Below are positions 46,601 to 53,683 of a stretch of 64,000 nt of DNA, piece by piece; positions within the stretch are counted from its first letter, which is position 1, and each line of letters starts with the position of its first letter. The stretch lies in NCBI GenBank assembly GCA_035499735.1, contig DATJYC010000051.1, positions 195,864 to 259,863 of the forward strand. The letters run 5' to 3'. Made by a program: the position numbers and the translations under genes. The DNA comes from VBDM01 sp035499735 (GTDB lineage Bacteria; Pseudomonadota; Gammaproteobacteria; Burkholderiales; SG8-39). The notes under the pieces were generated by a model. The model did not search any database and was not told the origin of the DNA. It was given only the letters and a program-made list of their open reading frames with translations.

Positions 46601-46712
46601 GACGCTCTACATCACGCCGGTCGTGTTCCTGTACTTCGAGCACCTGCAGCAATGGCTGGCGCGCCGACGCTCCGCGCGCACTGCGCGACCTGGGTCCGCG
46701 CTGCCGACCTGA
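43599..46712 (+). CDS. RND multidrug efflux permease (HAE1, MdtB/MdtC-like)
   Basis: A 1037-residue inner-membrane proton antiporter. It starts VNFCELFVRRPVMTVLVMTGILIFGLAGYRLLPVSTLP and has the TM4 proton-relay aspartates in GFVVDDAIVMLENI near residue 400. Porter domains lie on either side of TM2-6, and the C-terminal TM10-12 region contains GIVKKNAIMMIDFAIEAQRKDG. The FxPxxDxG-like GFLPSEDSGQLF is present. Substrate range cannot be predicted. It is translationally coupled to the adaptor and convergent with the anti-sigma gene. Confidence 0.95.
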   Translation: MNFCELFVRRPVMTVLVMTGILIFGLAGYRLLPVSTLPNVDFPTIQVTGELPGASPETMASAVATVLEKQFSTIAGIDEMSSLSGQGITRITIQFALDRDIDAAAQDVNSAIASAARQLPATMPAPPSFRKVNPADFPIYYLALTSQTMPLSTVNEYAETYLAQRISTISGVAQVQVFGQQKYAVRVQVDPNALAARGVGINEVEAAISQANVNLPTGTLYGKDRMFAVQATGQLQDAAAFRPIIVTYRNGSPIRLSDLGNIFDSVQNDKLGAWFKGKRGIVLAIQRQPGTNTIEVVDSVKKLLPTFRAEVPPAIDIETLYDRSVSIRASVQEVQFTLYLALMLVVMVIFIFLRNISATIIPTIALPMSIIGTFAVMYLLGYSLDNISLMALTLCVGFVVDDAIVMLENITRHIEQGKSVLQATLDGSREIVFTIISMTISLAAVFIPVLFMGGILGRLLHEFAVTIMAAVLISGFVSLTLTPMMCSRILKPHRGEERHGSVYMAFERAFDAWKHGYEVSLRWILRHRLIVLGGFVLVCGATAELFREAPKGFLPSEDSGQLFCFVEGPQDISFTAMSDVQRQVANIIAQDPNVDAAMSFVGATGFSPSLNIGRITITLKPFKDRKPADEVVKGLRPKLANVLGAKVFIQNVPAIRIGGNLTKSPYQYVMRSATTDELYQWAPLIEQKLRSLPGLIDVTSDLQITRPQVTVEIEREKSAALGVSAQSVEQALNNAYGERQVSTIYTATNQYWVILQLADRYQKDPSVIPMLYVRSSTGALVPLNAVAKFTFGVGPLQVTHLGQLTSVTFSFDLRPGVSLSQAITQVERAMREMQVPVTLTGTFSGTAQAFQSSLQGMGILLVLSIFVIYLVLGILYESFIHPLTILSGLPTAGLGALLTLRVFDIELNMYAFVGIIMLVGIVKKNAIMMIDFAIEAQRKDGKSPEEAIFQAGLVRFRPIMMTTMAALMGSLPIAIGFGAGGGARMPLGLAVVGGLVLSQFLTLYITPVVFLYFEHLQQWLARRRSARTARPGSALPT

Positions 46713-46721
46713 GGGATTGAG

Positions 46722-47462
46722 CTAAGGGTTGAGCTGCTTGTAGACCACTTCGGCGACCTGAAGCAGCTGGTCGCGCTTCATCTCGCCTGACAGGGCGTAC
46801 CCATAGTTTCCATCGACCCAGTAGAAGACGGAGACCCGGTCCTCCTGGCTGAAGCGGAACGCCGTGTCGCGCGGCTCGCCTCGCTGCCTCGAGACGTAGA
46901 GCGTCAGGCGCTGACCGCGCGCGTCCTGATACATGAACTGGGCCACGGGCCCCTGCGGCCCGGACAGCAGCCGCCCGCCGACGAGCTCGTAGCCCAGAGG
47001 GGCGAGCTTGGGAGCCTTGAGCGTGGTCCCCAGGCGCTTCGAGAGCCAGCCCACGAGATGATCTTCTTCCTTGGCGCTCACCTCCACCGGATGGCGCACT
47101 TCCGGCGCGTAGACCGCGTGCGCAGTCGCCGCGAGCCGCGCGATCGACACCGGAACCACGACCTGCGTCACGAACTCGCCGCGTACGAGCCACCCGAGCC
47201 CGATTCCGAGGGCGAATGTCCCCGCCGCCACGGCATAGCGGCGCCACGCCCGGGGATGGATGGCGAGCAGTGCCGCCGGCACCGGTTCGTCGAGCACCGG
47301 GTTGTAGAGGGAACGCAGCAGCGCGTTCTGCTCGGTGTATGCCCGCACCCGCTCGGCGTCCTCCGGATCGGCGCGCAGCCGCGCGTCCAGCTCCGCTTTC
47401 GCGGACTCCGAGAGTCCGCCGTCGACGTAGGCGTGCACGTCGATCTCGTCGAGCGGCTTCAC
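46722..47462 (-). CDS. Transmembrane anti-sigma factor
   Basis: A 246-residue protein. The cytoplasmic N terminus (IDVHAYVDGGLSESAKAELDARLRADPEDAERVRAYTEQNALLRSLY) matches anti-sigma helices but lacks the HxxxCxxC zinc ligands. One TM helix (YAVAAGTFALGIGLGWLV, ~75-92) is followed by a ~150-residue periplasmic domain (LGYELVGGRLLSG...QFMYQDARGQRLTLYVSRQ). It overlaps the ECF sigma gene by 4 bases and is expected to sequester it at the membrane until an envelope signal arrives. Confidence 0.85.
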   Translation of the reverse strand: MKPLDEIDVHAYVDGGLSESAKAELDARLRADPEDAERVRAYTEQNALLRSLYNPVLDEPVPAALLAIHPRAWRRYAVAAGTFALGIGLGWLVRGEFVTQVVVPVSIARLAATAHAVYAPEVRHPVEVSAKEEDHLVGWLSKRLGTTLKAPKLAPLGYELVGGRLLSGPQGPVAQFMYQDARGQRLTLYVSRQRGEPRDTAFRFSQEDRVSVFYWVDGNYGYALSGEMKRDQLLQVAEVVYKQLNP

Positions 47463-47956
47463 TTCACGACCTTCAGCGACGTAACGGGCTGGCCACCGAG
47501 GAGCTGCCGCATGCGCTCCCGGGCGCGCGACAGCCTCGACATGACCGTTCCGATGGGAATGCCCAGGGCGCGGCTGACCTGCTCGTAGGTCAACTGCTCC
47601 ACCGCGACCAGCAGGACGACCTCGCGCTGCTCCGAAGGCAGCGAGCGCAGCATGCGGTCGACGTCCTGCAGCTCGAGCTGCTCACCCTGCGTGGCGCGAA
47701 CCGCAACCGCGGGCGGCTCGTCCATCGCCTGCTCGATCTCATAGCGGCGCCGTCTCGCCTGATTGACGAAAACGTTGTGCATGATGGTGAACAGCCAGGC
47801 CCTCAGATCGCTGCCGGGACGCCAGAGGTAGAACTTGTTCCAGGCGCGCTCCAGAGTGTCCTGGACGAGGTCGTCCGCCACGTAGCGGTCGCCGACAAGC
47901 GCTCGGGCGTAGCGCCGCAGCCGGGGTATGTGCTCGACGATGAGGCGGCGATCCAT
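47459..47956 (-). CDS. ECF-type RNA polymerase sigma factor
   Basis: A 165-residue group 4 sigma. Region 2 is DRRLIVEHIPRLRRYARALVGDRYVADDLVQDTLERAWNK...LRAWLFTIMHNVFVNQ, and region 4 is LRSLPSEQREVVLLVAVEQLTYEQVSRALGIPIGTVMSRLSRARERMRQLL. It is co-transcribed with its anti-sigma partner. A GGAATA-N16-CGTTTG element about 115 bases upstream suggests autoregulation. The stimulus is unknown. Confidence 0.93.
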   Translation of the reverse strand: MDRRLIVEHIPRLRRYARALVGDRYVADDLVQDTLERAWNKFYLWRPGSDLRAWLFTIMHNVFVNQARRRRYEIEQAMDEPPAVAVRATQGEQLELQDVDRMLRSLPSEQREVVLLVAVEQLTYEQVSRALGIPIGTVMSRLSRARERMRQLLGGQPVTSLKVVK

Positions 47957-48071
47957 GCAGCGCGCATTCTAGCGCGTGACCTATTTCCCCGGGGACGGCC
48001 CTGCCGCCCGGGATTCGTGCACTCCAGACCCTGGGTCATCAACCACTCCCCTTCAAGAGGACCGCTCGATA

Positions 48072-48099
48072 CAAACGAGCCGCGCGGCGGGTTTATTCC
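48072..48099 (-). promoter_or_regulatory. Candidate ECF-sigma promoter for the sigma/anti-sigma operon
   Basis: The minus strand reads GGAATA (48099-48094), a 16-base spacer and CGTTTG (48077-48072). GGAA-type -35 and CGT-containing -10 boxes with about 16 bases between them are typical of ECF promoters. It lies in the 178-base gap upstream of the sigma gene. Autoregulation is inferred. Confidence 0.45.
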
Positions 48100-48134
48100 G
48101 CAGGCGCGTCTGCAGTCAGAGGGGGATCAGGATC

Positions 48135-48764
48135 TCAGTGCAGTCCGAATATGTAGTCGGCCACCGCGCGAATCTCCGGGTCGCTCATTTTCGCGGCAAT
48201 CGACTGCATCATTTTGTTCGCATCGTTCCTGCGCTCTCCGGCGCGGAACGCCTTCAGCTGCGCTTCGATGTACTCGGGGTACTGTCCCGCGAGCCGCGGA
48301 TACTGCGCGGGCAGGCCCGCGCCGGCTGGGCCGTGGCAGCCCGCGCAGGCCGGAAGCCCCTTGCCCATGTCTCCGCCACGCCATATCTTGCGTCCGAGCG
48401 GGATCGTCTCGGGGTGCCTCGCCACGCCGGGCTTGGGCGCCTGCGCCGAGAAATAGGCCGCGACATCGCGCACGTCTTCGGCAGAAAGCCCGGCGGCCAT
48501 TCCGCCCATGACCGGATTGTCCCGCTCGGGCTTCTTCCCCCCCACTGACTTGAAGTTGCCCAGCTGCTTCTGGATGTATTCGGGGATCTGGCCCGCGACC
48601 TTCGGATTGGCGGCGGTGGGGCTGTTGCCGTCGGGGCCGTGACAGGCCGAGCAAACCTTGTTGACGATGCTTTGTCCCTTGGCGGAATCGGCCTTGCCCT
48701 GGGGCTCCGCCGCCAGAGGCGCGGCGCAAACCAGAAGTCCCCCCAGAGCCCATGCGCACCTCAT
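48135..48764 (-). CDS. Cytochrome c4-type dihaem cytochrome
   Basis: A 209-residue periplasmic protein. ATG at 48764 is chosen (GAGGGG 7 bases upstream); it gives signal peptide MRCAWALGGLLVCAAPLAA. Two class I c-haem domains carry CSACH (~residue 36) and CAGCH (~135), with Met ligands in DNPVMGGMAAGL and NKMMQSIAAKMSD. It probably shuttles electrons from the bc1 complex to a terminal oxidase. It is divergent from engB with about 65 bases between. Confidence 0.93.
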   Translation of the reverse strand: MRCAWALGGLLVCAAPLAAEPQGKADSAKGQSIVNKVCSACHGPDGNSPTAANPKVAGQIPEYIQKQLGNFKSVGGKKPERDNPVMGGMAAGLSAEDVRDVAAYFSAQAPKPGVARHPETIPLGRKIWRGGDMGKGLPACAGCHGPAGAGLPAQYPRLAGQYPEYIEAQLKAFRAGERRNDANKMMQSIAAKMSDPEIRAVADYIFGLH

Positions 48765-48828
48765 TCCGTTTCCCCTCGCGAATCGTCGCTCAAAAGGCTG
48801 ATATTCTAGCAAATTGTCCGAGATTCCC

Positions 48829-49419
48829 ATGTCGTTTTTCAGCGCCGCAACCTTCCTGAAGAGTGTCGCGTCGCTCGATCAGGCTCCCGCCAGCGCCGGT
48901 GAAATCGCATTCGCCGGCCGCTCGAACACGGGCAAGTCGAGCGCCATCAACACGCTCTTCGGGCGCCGGCTGGCGCAAGTCAGCAAGACTCCCGGACGGA
49001 CGAGGCTGATCAACTATTACGCGCTCGGAGCCGAGCGGTTCGTCGTGGACCTTCCCGGCTACGGGTACGCCAAGGTTCCGGAGGCAGTGCGCGCTCCGTG
49101 GAAGGAGCTGCTCGGCAGCTACCTGCGCGGACGCGCCCCGCTTCGCGGCCTCGCTGTGGTCATGGATGTGCGCCGTCCGCTGACCGAGCTTGACCGTCGC
49201 CTGCTCGAGTGGTTTCGCCCGACGGGCAAGCCCGTACATGTGCTGCTGACCAAAGCGGATAAACTGTCGCGCGAGGCGGGGAGAGGGGTATTGCGCAAGG
49301 TCGAGACGGACGTCGCCGCGCTCCTCCCCGAGGTTTCTGCACAGCTGTTTTCCAGCCTCAGCAAGACCGGCCTCGAGGAAGCCGTGGCGGTCCTTCGCGG
49401 GTGGCTCGAGCCAAAATGA
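48829..49419 (+). CDS. engB: Ribosome-biogenesis GTPase EngB (YihA/YsxC)
   Basis: A 196-residue TRAFAC GTPase. ATG at 48829 (MSFFSAATFLKSVASL) is preferred to TTG 48814. G1 is GRSNTGKSS, G3 is DLPGYGYAKV and G4 is TKADKLSR. It participates in 50S subunit assembly. It is followed by a structured 225-base gap and hemB. Confidence 0.95.
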   Translation: MSFFSAATFLKSVASLDQAPASAGEIAFAGRSNTGKSSAINTLFGRRLAQVSKTPGRTRLINYYALGAERFVVDLPGYGYAKVPEAVRAPWKELLGSYLRGRAPLRGLAVVMDVRRPLTELDRRLLEWFRPTGKPVHVLLTKADKLSREAGRGVLRKVETDVAALLPEVSAQLFSSLSKTGLEEAVAVLRGWLEPK

Positions 49420-49421
49420 AA

Positions 49422-49595
49422 ACCCCCGGCAGGACCGGGGGTCTGGAAATAAAAGCCCCCGGGCTAAAAGGGGAAATAAGCCCGGGGCAAAATGCCTTAA
49501 GGTTTAAGGCACCCCGCTCAGGGAGGAGAAGCGGGAGACGGCCGAAGCCGTCTGATACATAGGAGTGCCGCCGCAGGGAAAGGTTCCCGACGGCG
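49422..49595 (+). ncRNA. Array of hairpins between engB and hemB, possible regulatory RNA or structured leader
   Basis: Six stem-loops are directly visible. H1 49422-49442 has an 8-bp stem and loop CAGGA. H2 49457-49487 has 9 bp and loop AAAAGGGGAAATA. H3 49493-49511 has 8 bp (TGCCTTAA/TTAAGGCA) and loop GGT. H4 49513-49535 has 6 bp (CCCGCT/AGCGGG) and loop CAGGGAGGAGA. H5 49536-49553 has 7 bp and loop CGAA. H6 49569-49595 has two stacked 5-bp stems. Several loops and the linker ATAGGAG expose GGA, the CsrA/RsmA recognition core. The stretch ends before the hemB Shine-Dalgarno (AAGGAGAG). It may be a free sRNA or the hemB 5' leader. No name is assigned. Confidence 0.5.
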
Positions 49596-49644
49596 CGAGG
49601 CCGGGTCATAAGCGCTTGATCCATTTTGGAAAGAAGGAGAGATC

Positions 49645-50652
49645 ATGCAGGTGTTCGGCAGCTTTCCCGCGGTGCGCATGCGCCGGATGCGGCGCGACGA
49701 CTTCTCGCGCAGGCTCATGCGCGAGCACGTCCTGACCGCAAACGATCTCATCTATCCTGTTTTCCTGATCGAGGGGAAGCAGCGGACCCAAGCTGTTCCC
49801 TCCATGCCCGGCGTGTCCCGGTACACGGCCGACAAGCTGCTCCCCGTAGCCGAGCGCTGCCTCAAGCTCGGGGTACCGGCGATGGCGCTCTTCCCTTCGA
49901 TCGAGCCGGCTCTGAAGACCCCGGACGGCAAGGAGGCCACCAACCCTGATGGACTCATACCCCGGGTGATCTCCCTGCTCAAGAAGAAATTCCCGGAGCT
50001 GGGCGTCATGACCGACGTCGCCCTCGACCCCTACACCAGCCACGGCCAGGACGGCCTGATCGACGACGACGGCTATATCCTCAACGACGAGACCCTCGCC
50101 GTGCTAGAGAGGCAGGCGCTGGTCCAGGCACAGGCCGGCGTGGATATCGTCGCCCCATCGGACATGATGGACGGCCGCATCGGGCGCATTCGTGCCGCAC
50201 TCGAGGAAAACCAGTTCATCCACACGCGCATCATGGCGTACTCGGCGAAATACGCTTCGGGCTTCTACGGCCCGTTCCGCGACGCGGTCGGCTCTGCAGC
50301 GAGTCTCGGCAAGGGGAACAAGTTCACTTACCAGATGGATCCCGCGAACAGCGACGAGGCGCTGTGGGAGGTCGGGCTCGATCTCCGGGAAGGCGCGGAC
50401 ATGGTAATGGTCAAGCCGGGCATGCCCTACCTCGACATCGTCCGGCGCGTGAAGGACGAATTCAGGGCGCCCACGTACGTCTACCAGGTGAGCGGCGAGT
50501 ACGCGATGCTCAAGGCCGCGTTCAGGAACGGCTGGCTGACCGAGAAGCAGTGTGCGATGGAGGCTCTGCTCGCCTTCAAGCGCGCCGGCGCCGACGGCAT
50601 ACTCACGTACTTCGCGCTGGACGCCGCCGGCTGGATCAAGGCCGGCGCCTGA
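49645..50652 (+). CDS. hemB: Delta-aminolevulinic acid dehydratase (porphobilinogen synthase)
   Basis: A 335-residue haem-pathway enzyme condensing two 5-aminolevulinates. Schiff-base lysines are Lys202 (AYSAKYASGFYGPFRDA) and Lys257 (MVKPGMPYLD). The metal-switch segment reads ALDPYTSHGQDGLI, with Asp residues instead of the zinc-binding cysteines, so this is the magnesium-type enzyme, as in Pseudomonas. AAGGAGAG precedes the ATG. The upstream gap is full of hairpins that could regulate it. Confidence 0.97.
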   Translation: MQVFGSFPAVRMRRMRRDDFSRRLMREHVLTANDLIYPVFLIEGKQRTQAVPSMPGVSRYTADKLLPVAERCLKLGVPAMALFPSIEPALKTPDGKEATNPDGLIPRVISLLKKKFPELGVMTDVALDPYTSHGQDGLIDDDGYILNDETLAVLERQALVQAQAGVDIVAPSDMMDGRIGRIRAALEENQFIHTRIMAYSAKYASGFYGPFRDAVGSAASLGKGNKFTYQMDPANSDEALWEVGLDLREGADMVMVKPGMPYLDIVRRVKDEFRAPTYVYQVSGEYAMLKAAFRNGWLTEKQCAMEALLAFKRAGADGILTYFALDAAGWIKAGA

Positions 50653-50664
50653 GCGGGGCGTCGG

Positions 50665-52452
50665 CTACAGACGGGCGTCGGCGACGACGTCCAGCGCCTG
50701 GATGAACTTCTCCGGAGGCTGGTATCCGATCACCCGCACGCCTTCGATCTCGCGCCCACTCGCATCGAAGAAGATGATGCCCGGAGGCCCGAACAGTCGA
50801 AAGCGCCGGAGCAGAGCCTTGTCGTCCGGCGTGCTGGAGGAGACGTCGACGCGCAGAAGGACCATCTGGCCGAGCCGCACCTTGACCTTGGGATCGCTGA
50901 ACGTGAAGCGCTCCATCTCCTTGCACGACACGCACCAATCCGCGTAGAAGTCCAGAAGCGCCGCCTTGCCTGCGGTTTTCAGCCGCGCGTTCAAATCGGC
51001 CGTGGTCGTGACCGTTTCGAAAGGAGGAGCCGCCTCCGGCGATCCCGAGAGGAGGCCCGCGAGCGGCCGCAGAGGATCGCGCGCCCCGGAGAACGCACCG
51101 ACTGCCTGGGCCACACCCATCAGCAGCGCGAGCAAACCGGCGGCCTTGCCCATGCGCTCCCAGCCCGAAGCGGCCCCGCCCAGCGACTCGAGCGCGCCCA
51201 AAAACACGCCCGACCCGACGAGCAGCGCGGCCCACAGCAGCATCTGCACGGACACCGGAATCACCGGGCTGATGATCCACACCGCCACGCCGAGGAGCAC
51301 GACCCCGAAAAAGCGCTTCACCGAGCTCATCCATGCACCCGCCTTCGGCAGGAGCACGCCTCCCGACACGCCCACCAGCACGAGCGGCACGCCCATGCCG
51401 AGGGCCATGGAGAACAGGGCCGTGCCGCCGAGGACCGCGTCGCGCGTTTGCCCGATGTAGAGCAGAGCGCCCGCGAGCGGGGCGGCCACGCAGGGCGAAA
51501 CGATGGCGGCGGAGAGCGCTCCCATGAGAATGACGGCGCCCCAGTTTCCTCCTCCGAGGCGGTTGGTCGCTTCGCTCAAGCGCGACTGCCATCCCGAGGG
51601 AAGCTGCAGCTCGTAGAGGCCGAACATCGACAGCGCGAGCAGCACGAATATCGCGGCGAAAGCCCCGAGCACCCACGCGCTCTGCAGCGCCGAGGAGAAC
51701 AGGCTCCCGGAAAACGCCGCCGCTATGCCGATCGCGGTATAGGTCACAGACATGCCGAAAGCGTAGGCGAGCGAGATCAGGCCCGCCCGCCTGCGGGTCA
51801 CCCGCCGGCCCTCTCCGACGATGATCCCGGAGAGGATCGGGATCATCGGCAGGACACACGGCGTGAACGTCAGCAGCAAGCCCGCGACGAAGAACACCAC
51901 GATCACCGCCCACACCCTGCCGGCCTCGAGCACCCCGGCGAAACGCAAATCGTCCCCCGCGACCGCCGTGCGCGCCGGAGCGGAAGCCAGCGGATCGTCC
52001 TTGCGGAATATCGAGGAGGCGGCGCTGCCCAGCGCGGCGAGGCGGATTTCGGCGCTCTGCACCTGCGGGATGTAGCACACGCCGACGTCGGCGCAGCCCT
52101 GCGAGGTGACCGTGAGCCTGATCTTGTCCGCGACGCCGGCCTTGAGCGGAAGCAGGATGCGGACCTCCCTGCGGTAAGTGACCTGCTTGCCGAAGAACTT
52201 GTCCTCGTGGATCTCGCCCTCCGGAAATCGCGGCGAGCCCAAGGCGACCGAGGCAGGCTCGGCGGCGAAGCGGAAGCGATCGCGGTAGAGGTAGTAGCCG
52301 TCGGCGATGCGGAAGCGCACTTCAGCCGTCCCGGCATCGATGGCCTGCACGAAGAGCCGGAAAGCCTTGTCGGGCTCGAGCAGGTCGTCTCCCGCGCCGG
52401 CGTGCACGGCCGGCGCGGCTACGAGCAGCAGTGCGGAGAGCCATCGGCGCAT
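50665..52452 (-). CDS. dsbD: Thiol:disulfide interchange protein DsbD
   Basis: A 595-residue inner-membrane reductant conduit. ATG at 52452 gives signal peptide MRRWLSALLLVAAPAVHA. The N-terminal alpha domain has Cys pair CADVGVC, the eight-helix membrane domain has the paired cysteines in FTPCVLPMIP and VSPCVAAPLAG, and the C-terminal thioredoxin domain has DWCVSCKEMERF. It moves electrons from cytoplasmic thioredoxin to periplasmic DsbC and cytochrome c maturation, consistent with several c cytochromes nearby. It starts 5 bases after cutA. Confidence 0.96.
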   Translation of the reverse strand: MRRWLSALLLVAAPAVHAGAGDDLLEPDKAFRLFVQAIDAGTAEVRFRIADGYYLYRDRFRFAAEPASVALGSPRFPEGEIHEDKFFGKQVTYRREVRILLPLKAGVADKIRLTVTSQGCADVGVCYIPQVQSAEIRLAALGSAASSIFRKDDPLASAPARTAVAGDDLRFAGVLEAGRVWAVIVVFFVAGLLLTFTPCVLPMIPILSGIIVGEGRRVTRRRAGLISLAYAFGMSVTYTAIGIAAAFSGSLFSSALQSAWVLGAFAAIFVLLALSMFGLYELQLPSGWQSRLSEATNRLGGGNWGAVILMGALSAAIVSPCVAAPLAGALLYIGQTRDAVLGGTALFSMALGMGVPLVLVGVSGGVLLPKAGAWMSSVKRFFGVVLLGVAVWIISPVIPVSVQMLLWAALLVGSGVFLGALESLGGAASGWERMGKAAGLLALLMGVAQAVGAFSGARDPLRPLAGLLSGSPEAAPPFETVTTTADLNARLKTAGKAALLDFYADWCVSCKEMERFTFSDPKVKVRLGQMVLLRVDVSSSTPDDKALLRRFRLFGPPGIIFFDASGREIEGVRVIGYQPPEKFIQALDVVADARL

Positions 52453-52457
52453 GAGGC

Positions 52458-52787
52458 TTATGCGGCCTTCGTTTCCGAATCGACCCAGTCGAGGTAGGCA
52501 GGGAGGCCTGCCGCCAATGGGACCGCGATGATCTCGGGAAGTTCGTAGGGGTGAGCCTCGCGGATCGCCGCTTCCAGCGCCGCGTAGCGCTCGCGCGAGG
52601 TTTTGATCAGCATGGGAAACTCCTCGGCGTCCTCGGTCGTACCCTGCCAGCGGTAGATCGACCGGCAAGGCGAGAGGATATTGATGCACGCGGCGAGGCG
52701 GCTTTCAATGAGCGCGTGGGCGAGCCTCGCCGCGCTGTCGCGGTCGGGCAGGTTGGTGATCACGAGGCAGGCGTCGGCCGGCTTCAC
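52458..52787 (-). CDS. cutA: Divalent-cation tolerance protein CutA
   Basis: A 109-residue CutA1 trimer subunit. It shows VITNLPDRDSAARLAHALIESRLAACINIL, SIYRWQGTTEDAEEFPMLIKTS and HPYELPEIIAVPLAAGLPAYLDWV, all family signatures. It is linked historically to copper tolerance, but its role is unclear. It overlaps the SDR gene by 4 bases and precedes dsbD, the common cutA-dsbD pairing. Confidence 0.95.
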   Translation of the reverse strand: MKPADACLVITNLPDRDSAARLAHALIESRLAACINILSPCRSIYRWQGTTEDAEEFPMLIKTSRERYAALEAAIREAHPYELPEIIAVPLAAGLPAYLDWVDSETKAA

Positions 52788-53659
52788 GCTGGATTTCCAG
52801 ACGCCAGGCCCTCGGCGACGGTGGGGTATCGCAGGCGCACTCCGAGCTCGGCCTTCATGCGCTCGTTCGACAGGCGCCGCGACTCGCCCATGAACGAGAG
52901 CAGATCCGCGGGAACGACGCGCGAGGCCTCGGCGCGCGAGACGCGACGCGGCCGCGCAACCCCGTAGCGGTCGGCGACAAGGTCGAACCAGTCGCCCATC
53001 TTGATCACGCTGTCGTCGCTCGCGTTGTACGCGCCGCGCGCCCGCGGAGAGTCGAGCGCCGCGGCGACGATGCCTGCGAGATCGTCGGCGTGGATGTGGT
53101 TCGTATAGACGTCTTCCTCGCTGCGCAGCACCGGCGTGCCTCGGGCCAGACGATCGAGGGGCAGCCGATCGCGCGCGTAGATTCCGGGGACACGCAGGAT
53201 CACGATCTCAACGCCTTCGCGCTCGCCCCACTCGGTCACCGCCCGCTCGGCGTCCAGGCGCCGCCGGGCGCGCTCGGTGAGCGGGCGCGGATCCCGGGTT
53301 TCGTCGACGCGCTCGCCCGCGCAGTCTCCGTAGACACCGCTGGTGGAGAGGTACACGAATCGCCGTGGTAACATGACGCCGCTTTTTGCCGGCCCCGAGA
53401 GGGCCGCGAGCAGATTGCGAGTGCGCGAATCGCGCGGCCCGTTCTGCGCGGGCGGAGCGAGGTGCACGACGAGCCGGGCCAGGCCGGCGAGCCGGGCGAG
53501 CGACTCGGGCGCGTCGAGATCGCCTTCGATCTGCTCGACTCCGGAGACGGAAAGCCCGGCGTCGGAGGAGCGCACCAGCGCGCGGAGCCGGTACCGGCTC
53601 CGCAACAGGGGCAAGGCGCGGCGGGCGATGTCGCCGCAACCGATGATAAGCAGGTCCAC
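52784..53659 (-). CDS. NAD(P)-dependent epimerase/dehydratase-like SDR protein
   Basis: A 291-residue extended/atypical SDR. The N-terminal nucleotide loop is GCGDIARRALPLL, VVHLAPP follows, and YLSTSGVYGDCAG contains the Ser/Tyr region (YG, without the usual YxxxK). The C-terminal half contains DRLPLDRLARGTPVLRSEEDVYTNHIHADDLAGIV. This is the YeeZ-like type of unknown substrate. It heads a cutA-dsbD operon and is divergent from the reductase at 53684. Confidence 0.85.
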   Translation of the reverse strand: MDLLIIGCGDIARRALPLLRSRYRLRALVRSSDAGLSVSGVEQIEGDLDAPESLARLAGLARLVVHLAPPAQNGPRDSRTRNLLAALSGPAKSGVMLPRRFVYLSTSGVYGDCAGERVDETRDPRPLTERARRRLDAERAVTEWGEREGVEIVILRVPGIYARDRLPLDRLARGTPVLRSEEDVYTNHIHADDLAGIVAAALDSPRARGAYNASDDSVIKMGDWFDLVADRYGVARPRRVSRAEASRVVPADLLSFMGESRRLSNERMKAELGVRLRYPTVAEGLASGNPA

Positions 53660-53683
53660 GAAGGAATTTTACCCCGCACCGAG

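Noticed and set aside
46722..48764. Sigma, anti-sigma and cytochrome c4 considered as one operon.
   Set aside because: A 178-base gap with its own ECF-like promoter separates the cytochrome c4 stop from the sigma gene.
49422..49442. First hairpin after engB as an intrinsic terminator.
   Set aside because: The stem is strong, but it is followed by CTGGAAAT rather than a T-run, so it was grouped with the hairpin array instead.
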